Of a stretch of 12,515 nt of DNA, positions 7,105 to 12,515 are shown piece after piece. The number at the start of each line of letters is the position of its first letter. The first letter of the stretch is position 1. The notes below the pieces were generated by a model that saw only the letters and a list, made by a program, of their open reading frames with translations, was not told where the DNA came from and did no database searches. The position numbers and the translations under genes are program-made. The stretch spans positions 1 to 12,515 of the forward strand of contig JAKEGN010000277.1 in the NCBI GenBank assembly GCA_022615525.1. Direction: 5' to 3'. The stretch comes from Woeseiaceae bacterium (GTDB taxonomy: Bacteria > Pseudomonadota > Gammaproteobacteria > Steroidobacterales > Woeseiaceae).

Positions 7105-7120
7105 TTGAGCGAACGTTGAA
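7105..7120. promoter_or_regulatory. TetR-type operator, degenerate site B' before the TonB receptor
   Basis: TTGAGC-GAAC-GTTGAA has the same altered left arm as site B but the spacer of site A. Fifteen bases, 7110-7124, are identical to 6242-6256 of the ligase region. Start-to-start spacing from site A' is 26 bp compared with 22 bp in the divergent region, so the two dimers would be rotated relative to each other unless the DNA adapts. Confidence 0.6.
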
Positions 7121-7126
7121 TTTTTT

Positions 7127-7145
7127 GACCGCCATCAAGGCGGTC
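7127..7145 (+). promoter_or_regulatory. perfect hairpin just ahead of the TonB receptor ribosome site
   Basis: GACCGCC (7127-7133) and GGCGGTC (7139-7145) form a perfect 7-bp GC-rich stem with loop ATCAA. It ends 4 bp before the ribosome-binding GGGGGA (7150-7155). On the plus strand the T run precedes and does not follow the stem, so it is not a terminator. It may protect the 5' end of the receptor mRNA or tune ribosome access. Confidence 0.45.
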
Positions 7146-7162
7146 CCGTGGGGGATCATCCG

Positions 7163-9484
7163 ATGTACACCAAACTCGTTGCACTGATTTGCGCACTGTT
7201 TCGCGCGCCGATGCGCGCGTTGAGTCTCCTGTTCCTGTGGCTTGGCGCCCTGTCGGGCGCGGCACTCAGCGTGGCACCTGCGCCGGCCCTCGCGCAGGAC
7301 GACTCGGCGGCGGCAATCGAGGAGATCATCGTTACCTCCAGGCGACGCGAGGAGTCATTGCAGGAAGTGCCGATTGCGGTAACGGCCTACAGCGGGGAGT
7401 ACCTGGAAGAGATCGGCGCCATCGACATAGTGGCCCTGACGCAGTCGACGCCGAACACGACCCTGGAAGTCTCGCGGGCGACGAACACGACGCTCACCGC
7501 CTATATCCGCGGTGTCGGCCAGCAGGACCCGGTCGCCGGTTTCGAGGGTGGTGTCGGCATCTACCTGGACGACGTCTATCTGGCGCGTCCGCAGGCGACG
7601 GTTTTCGATATTTACGACGTCGAGCGGATCGAGATCCTGCGAGGACCGCAGGGCACACTGTACGGGCGCAACACCATCGGCGGCGCGGTGCGTTACGTCA
7701 CCCGCAGGCTGGCCGAGGATCCGACACTCGAGGTCAAGGCATCGGTGGGTTCCTACAGCCAGGCAGATTTGCTGGTCATGGGATCGACGCCGCTCAGCGA
7801 TACCTTCCGCATCGGCGGCACAGTGGCCACTTTCAACCGCGGCGGTTACGGCGACAACCTGTTCACCGGTGAGGACAATGCGGACAAGCAGATCCTTGCG
7901 TTCCGGGGCAGCGCCGAGTGGCAGGCCACCGATGACTTCTTCCTGCGTCTGTACGGCGATTACAGCGAGGATGATTCGAACCCCCGGCACGGCCATCGAT
8001 TCCTTCCGAGCACGGTTACCGGCGACCCGGTTCTCGACGATGTATTCGATACCCGCGCCGGCATAACCACTATTCCGACTTCAAACGCCGGCCTGACCCA
8101 GCAAGTTTCGCAAGGTGGGGTCGGGCTGCTCGCCGAGTGGAGCCCGAACAATCTGTGGACAATCAAATCAATCACGTCCTACCGCGAAGACGACACGGAT
8201 TCGCTGATCGATTTTGACAATACCGAAGAAGATACTTTCGATGCGCCGGTTCAATACAAAAACGACCAGTTCAGCCAGGAATTCCAGGCGAATTACAACG
8301 GCGACAGACTGTCAGGCGTATTCGGCCTGTATTACCTGGACGCAAATGCGTTCGATGCTTTCGACGTTGTCATCGGCGGCAGCGGCGTCACGGCATTCAC
8401 GCTCGGTGATTACAACACCAAGGCTTGGGCGGGATTTGCTGACCTCAGCTATGACATCAACGATACTTTCAACGTCTCGGTCGGCGGCCGTTACACGGAA
8501 GACGAGCGCACGGCAACGGTAACCCGCGAGACCTTCCTCGGACTGGGCTCACCCTACTTCGGCAACTCGGGTGCCACCTCGATTACGGTGCCGGTACCCG
8601 GATTCGTGCCGACCTTCAACGGCAATCGCACCGACAGCGACTTTACACCGCGCGTGAGTCTCGGCTGGGCGCCGGTGGACGAGCACAACCTCTACGTCTC
8701 CTACAGCGAGGGGTTCAAGGGCGGCGGCTTCGATCCGCGCGGTGCCTACCAGAACCCGGGCGTGCGGGAGGGTTTCGAGCCGGAAACGGTGGAAACCTGG
8801 GAGATCGGCGCCAAGTCCATCTGGCTCGACGGCAAGCTGATGACCAATTTCGCTGTGTTTACGTCGGACTACACCAACGTGCAGGTACCGGGTTCGATCA
8901 TACTCTTCGATGCCAACGGCAACCCGAGCGGATTCGCCGGTTCGACAACCAATGCCGGCAAAGCGGAGATCTGGGGCTTCGAGTTCGAGGATGTGCACCA
9001 GCTGACCGAAGCTTTTTCGACCAAGATCTCCATCGGTTATATCGACGCCGATTACACGGAATGGCTGGTCGGCGCGACGGATCCGGTAACGATGCTACCG
9101 ATCTTTGTCGACATATCGGACGACCGCGTTTTCCAGAACACGCCGGAATGGACCGGTAACCTGACGTTGCGCTACGAGTGGCCGTTGAGCCTGTTCAGCA
9201 ACCAGGGCAGCCTCGCACTTATCGGCTCGGCATCCTACAAGGACTTCACCTACCAGTTCGAGATCCCGCAGCCGCTAGTCGACCAGCCGTCCTATACGCT
9301 GGTTGATGCAAGCATCGTGTGGAGCGCAGACGACAATCGTTACCAGCTGGCCCTGCACGGCAGGAACCTGACCGACGAGGAATACGTGGTCGCGAACTAC
9401 AATTTCGCGACCGTGGACGGCTCCGTCATCGGCTTTTACGGCAACCCCCTGACCGTAACACTGACCGGAACCGTGCGTTTCTGA
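7163..9484 (+). CDS. TonB-dependent outer-membrane receptor
   Basis: The 773-residue product begins with a long signal peptide, probably cleaved after ALA44. A TonB box-like EEIIVTSRR (53-61) and a plug domain follow: about 65-185, with YIRGVGQ (114-120), GIYLDDVYLARP (132-143) and VERIEILRGPQGTLYGRN (153-170). A 22-strand-type barrel ends in the outer-membrane signature phenylalanine (TGTVRF). It imports a substrate across the outer membrane using energy from TonB-ExbBD, which are not in this window. ATG at 7163 is chosen because GGGGGA (7150-7155) precedes it by 7 nt; an in-frame GTG at 7148 would overlap that site. No carboxypeptidase-like or FecR-interacting N-terminal extension is seen. 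The operator pair shared with the CoA ligase operon suggests that its cargo is the compound that operon degrades, and not iron. No Fur-box-like sequence was noticed. Confidence 0.95.
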   Translation: MYTKLVALICALFRAPMRALSLLFLWLGALSGAALSVAPAPALAQDDSAAAIEEIIVTSRRREESLQEVPIAVTAYSGEYLEEIGAIDIVALTQSTPNTTLEVSRATNTTLTAYIRGVGQQDPVAGFEGGVGIYLDDVYLARPQATVFDIYDVERIEILRGPQGTLYGRNTIGGAVRYVTRRLAEDPTLEVKASVGSYSQADLLVMGSTPLSDTFRIGGTVATFNRGGYGDNLFTGEDNADKQILAFRGSAEWQATDDFFLRLYGDYSEDDSNPRHGHRFLPSTVTGDPVLDDVFDTRAGITTIPTSNAGLTQQVSQGGVGLLAEWSPNNLWTIKSITSYREDDTDSLIDFDNTEEDTFDAPVQYKNDQFSQEFQANYNGDRLSGVFGLYYLDANAFDAFDVVIGGSGVTAFTLGDYNTKAWAGFADLSYDINDTFNVSVGGRYTEDERTATVTRETFLGLGSPYFGNSGATSITVPVPGFVPTFNGNRTDSDFTPRVSLGWAPVDEHNLYVSYSEGFKGGGFDPRGAYQNPGVREGFEPETVETWEIGAKSIWLDGKLMTNFAVFTSDYTNVQVPGSIILFDANGNPSGFAGSTTNAGKAEIWGFEFEDVHQLTEAFSTKISIGYIDADYTEWLVGATDPVTMLPIFVDISDDRVFQNTPEWTGNLTLRYEWPLSLFSNQGSLALIGSASYKDFTYQFEIPQPLVDQPSYTLVDASIVWSADDNRYQLALHGRNLTDEEYVVANYNFATVDGSVIGFYGNPLTVTLTGTVRF

Positions 9485-9503
9485 CCAACGGCGCGGCTTG
9501 CGA

Positions 9504-9562
9504 CGGGAAAAGGTGCCGGATTTATTTTTGCATTGCAAAAATAAATCCGGCACCTTTTCCCG
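9504..9562. repeat. perfect 59-nt palindrome (29-nt arms, one central base)
   Basis: The left arm 9504-9532 and right arm 9534-9562 are exact reverse complements around T9533. Each arm contains AAAAGGTGCCGG followed by an AT-rich inner part. Such perfect, gene-free palindromes with a GGTGCCGG/CCGGCACC core resemble, from memory, dispersed REP/MITE-like elements found next to Y1-type (RAYT) transposases in Gammaproteobacteria. No second copy and no transposase occur in this window. As RNA it would form a very stable stem between the receptor gene and ydbH; the TTTT inside the right arm might give some transcription termination. It directly touches the next start codon. Confidence 0.85.
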
Positions 9563-12022
9563 ATGTCGAGGGTTCTTAAGGTCCTGGCTGCCGTGCTGGT
9601 CGTGCTGGCAATCGCCGCTACGGTCATACACTACAAGCGCGAATTCATCGCACGCGAAATTGCGAATTCGGCATTGCGCGAACGAGGCCTGGTCGCGACG
9701 GACCTGTCCATCGACACGCTCGGGACCGAGCGCATACTGTTGTCTCAGCTCGTACTCGTTAGTGACGACGGTACCCGTTACGAGCTGCGCGACGTGTCTT
9801 TTCCGCTCAACTTCCCGAGCGCCCACGGCAACACGATCGCGATAGGCGAATTGCTGCTCGTTCCTGCCAAAGAGCCGGGCGAGCCGACAGCAATTTCCGC
9901 AATCCTGCAAACGTTTCTTGCCTTGCCGGACAACCTGCCCGATACCGAACTGAGCCTGTCGCGCATTTCGCGGCAGGGATCGCCGCCGCTTGTAAATGTA
10001 GCCTGGCGTACGGCCACGGACAGCCAGCGGCTGTCGTTCGATATCGACGCCATCACCGTGACTGCCACATTTGAAAGAGAGAGCGATGCGCTGCAACGCG
10101 CGGAGGTTCGCGCAATGTCCCGCGACTCGAGCGAATCGCTGTCCCTCCAGCTTTCAATTCGCCGCCTGCAGGACGGTTACGCGATCGATGGACCGGCCGC
10201 GATTCAGCTCGCTCCCTGGCTATCCTTGTTGCACATACTTGGTGTCGTGCCGGCAGAAGTCGTCGGACTGGAAGCAGGATTGGCGGGATCCATCTCGGCG
10301 GAACTGCCGGATGCGTCCGATCGGCCGGCCACTGTGACAGGTGAGCTGACCATCGATGGTCCGCTGGCAGCAAGTTACCTTCTGGCCGTCGACTCGTTGC
10401 TCCAGGTACGAGGCAAAGGTCAGGACCTTGTGTCCTTCGAGCTGCGGTACCCGTCGCTCGATTGGACCACCGCGATTACGCAAAGCCAGCTTGTCGTCAG
10501 CACCGCCGGATTCACGGACGTCCCGGTCAGCCTGGCTCAGCTCAGGTGCCGCAGTGGCGTGATTTGCGACATGCACGTTTCGGGAAACGAATCTGCGATA
10601 GCTATCGGCGACACCCGCATCGGCAACCTGGCTTTTGCAGGTACGCTGGAAGTGCTCTCCGCGGAAGAGGCGCGTGTGACTTTCGCGCCTGATTTCAAAC
10701 TGCTGCTGGAGAACATCGAATCTCCTGCCGCCACGGTGGCATCGCTGGGAATCTCGTTCGTATCCGGGGCCGCGCTGCACGTTGACGACGAGAACTGGCG
10801 CGCGGAGGCCGAAACACTCGATATCCTGATCGATGGCGCCGCTTACCACGACAGCCTGCTCGCAACCCTGCCGGTAAGCGTTACGTCGTTGCGCATCGAC
10901 GACCGGGCGCAACGCCTGGAGTCCCATAATGCCATTGCAGCAGGCAGCGCTTCGATCCGATGGAAGGACATCGGGATCGTGGCACCCGGCGCCGCTGGCA
11001 AGCTTTCGCTCGATGACGGCGTTGCGAGGACAACGATCGAACTGTCCGATTCCGCCGGCGCGCTGTCTGCCCAAGTCGATGTCCGTTACGAGATGGCGGC
11101 GGGCCGCGGCTCAGTGGCGCTGCGCGATGCCAACCTGTCCTTCGATCGCCAGCCGCTGTCTGCGAAGCTGCTCGACTGGCCTTACCCCTGGGATCTCGTG
11201 TCCGGATCCTGGAATGCGAATGGCGTATTCGAGTTCGCGTCAGAAGGCGACGACTGGGTTTACGAAGGCAGCCTGACGCAGGGCGTAAGGTCTCTCGCCG
11301 GCCACTACAACGACATCGTTTTTACCGGCCTCGACGTCGACCTCTCGGCGAACATCAGCGCGGAAACCGGCATCGAGGTGTCACCCTCGTCGCTGACCCT
11401 GGCGCTGCTCGATGTGGGCATCCCCATCGAACAACTGGCCGCGGCGTTCGTACTGGACGTTCAGGGCGAGACGCTCGACGTGTCGGGCCTGTCCATGACA
11501 ACGCTCGGAGGGAAAATCACCGCCGACCCGTTCCGTTACGCCCCGCAGCATGAAAACAACGAGATTATGTTGTGGCCGCAGTCGATTCAGCTGCAGTTCA
11601 TGGTCGACCTCGCAGAATTCGAGGACATAGCATTGAGTGGAAGTATCTCGGGCGTGATTCCTGTGACTGTCAGTGGCAAAACCATTACCGTGTCCGGCGG
11701 CAGGCTGGAAAGCGACCCGCCGGGCGGGGTGATTCGTTACGGATCCGGCCTTGCGGCTGGAGTCGTGGCCGACGACAGCATCGGCCTCGTGTCGCGAGCA
11801 TTGGGCAATTTCCAGTTCGACTCGCTGTCCTCGGACGTCGATTACACGGCGGCCGGCGACCTGAAGCTGCAAATGCGCCTGAGCGGCATCAACCCCGACA
11901 TGGACCCGACCCAGCCGGTGATTCTGAATCTCGGTGTGGAGAACAACGTTCCACAGTTACTGAGAAGCCTGCAGGCGACTCGTGCGATCGAGGACCTGTT
12001 GCAGAGAAAGAGCAATGAGTGA
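9563..12022 (+). CDS. ydbH: YdbH-like AsmA-family intermembrane lipid transport protein
   Basis: The 819-residue product has one N-terminal membrane helix (about 4-22 after MSRVLK) and then a long beta-rich periplasmic region of repeating short strands, as in AsmA/TamB-type bridges. The C-terminal part (about 670-815), with GSISGVIPV, GGRLESDPPGGVIRYGSG and LNLGVENN, matches the conserved YdbH domain (PF11739, historically called dicarboxylate transport). E. coli YdbH is slightly longer (about 880). In E. coli YdbH joins the inner membrane to the outer-membrane lipoprotein YnbE and moves phospholipids together with TamB and YhdP. The following ynbE and ydbL genes confirm the assignment. The start is odd: ATG 9563 immediately follows a 59-nt palindrome, no Shine-Dalgarno is visible, and an in-frame TAA at 9542-9544 excludes an earlier start. 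GTG at 9593 or 9602 are alternatives but would remove the basic N-terminus. Confidence 0.88.
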   Translation: MSRVLKVLAAVLVVLAIAATVIHYKREFIAREIANSALRERGLVATDLSIDTLGTERILLSQLVLVSDDGTRYELRDVSFPLNFPSAHGNTIAIGELLLVPAKEPGEPTAISAILQTFLALPDNLPDTELSLSRISRQGSPPLVNVAWRTATDSQRLSFDIDAITVTATFERESDALQRAEVRAMSRDSSESLSLQLSIRRLQDGYAIDGPAAIQLAPWLSLLHILGVVPAEVVGLEAGLAGSISAELPDASDRPATVTGELTIDGPLAASYLLAVDSLLQVRGKGQDLVSFELRYPSLDWTTAITQSQLVVSTAGFTDVPVSLAQLRCRSGVICDMHVSGNESAIAIGDTRIGNLAFAGTLEVLSAEEARVTFAPDFKLLLENIESPAATVASLGISFVSGAALHVDDENWRAEAETLDILIDGAAYHDSLLATLPVSVTSLRIDDRAQRLESHNAIAAGSASIRWKDIGIVAPGAAGKLSLDDGVARTTIELSDSAGALSAQVDVRYEMAAGRGSVALRDANLSFDRQPLSAKLLDWPYPWDLVSGSWNANGVFEFASEGDDWVYEGSLTQGVRSLAGHYNDIVFTGLDVDLSANISAETGIEVSPSSLTLALLDVGIPIEQLAAAFVLDVQGETLDVSGLSMTTLGGKITADPFRYAPQHENNEIMLWPQSIQLQFMVDLAEFEDIALSGSISGVIPVTVSGKTITVSGGRLESDPPGGVIRYGSGLAAGVVADDSIGLVSRALGNFQFDSLSSDVDYTAAGDLKLQMRLSGINPDMDPTQPVILNLGVENNVPQLLRSLQATRAIEDLLQRKSNE

Positions 12023-12098
12023 ACTATCGCGCTTTCGGACCTCCCGGGCTTCGGTTAAGCTGCTGCGGAGGCATTTACCGAGGTTTGCACGACCATGA
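12015..12098 (+). other. 27-codon overlapping small ORF between ydbH and ynbE
   Basis: ATG at 12015 overlaps the ydbH stop (ATGAGTGA), and the TGA at 12096-12098 overlaps the ynbE start (ATGA). The peptide would be strongly basic (MSELSRFRTSRASVKLL...) with about nine Arg/Lys among 27 residues and no recognisable family. It may be a coupling device that carries ribosomes from ydbH to ynbE, or chance. No good ribosome site was seen. Confidence 0.25.
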
Positions 12099-12280
12099 AA
12101 ACCATACCCGTTTTGTTCGTCCTGTTTGCCTCTCTTGCCGGATGCACGCCCACCGTGCAGGTCCAGGCGCCGAAAGAGCCGATCGAAATCAATCTCAACG
12201 TCAAGATACAGCACGAGATCAGGATCCAGGTGGACAAGGAACTCGAAGGGCTGTTCGAAGAAGACAGCGAAATTTTCTGA
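12095..12280 (+). CDS. ynbE: YnbE-like outer-membrane lipoprotein
   Basis: The 61-residue product has a lipoprotein signal peptide ending LAGC (lipidated Cys17, Thr at +2, so outer-membrane sorting). Its mature part, VQVQAPKEPIEINLNVKIQH (21-40), closely follows the E. coli YnbE pattern (APKEPITINMNVKIEHEI, from memory), as do the length and acidic C-terminus ending in Phe. In E. coli YnbE forms a beta-strand stack with the C-terminus of YdbH and completes the bridge to the outer membrane. It lies 72 bp after ydbH, with GAGG at 12080-12083 as a somewhat distant ribosome site, and 11 bp before ydbL. Confidence 0.93.
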   Translation: MKTIPVLFVLFASLAGCTPTVQVQAPKEPIEINLNVKIQHEIRIQVDKELEGLFEEDSEIF

Positions 12281-12283
12281 GGA
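12279..12283 (+). promoter_or_regulatory. ribosome-binding site of ydbL overlapping the ynbE stop
   Basis: GAGGA shares its first two bases with the ynbE TGA and sits 8 nt before the ydbL ATG. This is ideal spacing and implies that the two proteins are translated from one mRNA. Confidence 0.65.
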
Positions 12284-12291
12284 TTACCGGC

Positions 12292-12515
12292 ATGAAAAAA
12301 TTGATGACAGCAATTCTCATGTGCTTCGCCTTGCAGACGGCATGGGCCATCGACATCGGAACCGCAAAAGCCCAGGGGCTGGTCGGCGAGTCGAATACTG
12401 GTTATCTGGCGGCGGTCAAGACACCAGCGAGCGCGGAGGTCAGCGCGCTGATCGCGGACGTCAATGCAAAACGCAGAGCCGAGTTCGAAGCCACGGCGAC
12501 AAAGACCGGCGCTAC
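12292..12515 (+). CDS. ydbL: YdbL-like periplasmic protein (DUF1318), 3' end outside window
   Basis: The 74 visible residues start with a signal peptide (MKKLMTAILMCFALQTAWA, likely cleaved after residue 19). A segment with AKAQGLVGESNTGYLAAVK (23-41) and VNAKRRAEFEATA follows, the pattern of YdbL/DUF1318 (PF07027). E. coli YdbL is about 108 residues, so roughly one third is missing at the right edge. In E. coli YdbL is reported to act as a chaperone-like partner that keeps YnbE from over-multimerising and helps it pair with YdbH. Gene order ydbH-ynbE-ydbL is the same as in E. coli. Confidence 0.9.
   Translation, partial: MKKLMTAILMCFALQTAWAIDIGTAKAQGLVGESNTGYLAAVKTPASAEVSALIADVNAKRRAEFEATATKTGA

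Noticed and set aside
7127..7145. Hairpin plus T run read as a rho-independent terminator
   Set aside because: On the plus strand the T run comes before the stem, and on the minus strand the stem is followed by A residues, so neither strand has terminator order.
7163..9484. TonB receptor as a siderophore receptor
   Set aside because: No Fur-box-like sequence or siderophore gene was noticed nearby, and the promoter carries the same operators as the catabolic operon. A non-iron cargo is more likely, though not proven.
9504..9562. Palindrome as a CRISPR repeat, attachment site or insertion sequence end
   Set aside because: Only one copy is present, with no spacers, integrase, transposase or target-site duplication visible in the window.
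9275..10096. 273-codon open frame on the minus strand spanning the palindrome
   Set aside because: It runs through the ends of two well-supported plus-strand genes and the palindrome, and shows no family motifs.

Overview
This window reads as an ordinary chromosomal segment of a GC-rich gram-negative bacterium, most likely a gammaproteobacterium. The evidence is a TonB-dependent outer-membrane receptor, two outer-membrane-type lipoproteins, and a ydbH-ynbE-ydbL cluster, which is typical of Gammaproteobacteria. The style of the TonB receptor and the dispersed-type palindrome near 9.5 kb would suit an environmental or marine lineage. That placement is inference, and no 16S or other taxonomic marker is present.

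The left half (1-6187) is transcribed leftward. A four-gene operon starts at 6187 and runs: acyl-CoA ligase, alpha/beta hydrolase, a lipoprotein with a PHB-depolymerase-like esterase domain, and an SSS-family sodium:solute symporter. Junctions are 14, 3 and 1 bp. A terminator-like hairpin follows at about 1.23-1.25 kb. Beyond it, with its own candidate promoter, is a Rieske non-heme iron oxygenase alpha subunit that runs off the left edge.

The centre (6188-7162) is regulatory. A TetR-family regulator (6344-6994, rightward) diverges from the ligase operon, and a TonB-dependent receptor (7163-9484) follows it. The same pair of 16-bp operator-like inverted repeats (TTCAAC-N4-GTTGAA followed by TTGAGC-N4-GTTGAA) occurs in the ligase/TetR divergent promoter region and again in front of the receptor. 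This strongly suggests that one regulator controls uptake (receptor), esterase, symporter, hydrolase and CoA activation as a single unit. The compound is not identified. The gene set fits an ester or oligoester that is cleaved near the outer membrane, imported, and activated to a CoA thioester.

The right part (9485-12515) holds an envelope lipid-transport cluster: a YdbH-like AsmA-family protein, a YnbE-like lipoprotein and the start of YdbL. A perfect 59-nt palindrome (two 29-nt arms around one base) fills nearly the whole gap between the receptor and ydbH and touches the ydbH start codon, leaving no visible ribosome-binding site. No rRNA, tRNA, CRISPR array, transposase or phage gene was seen.
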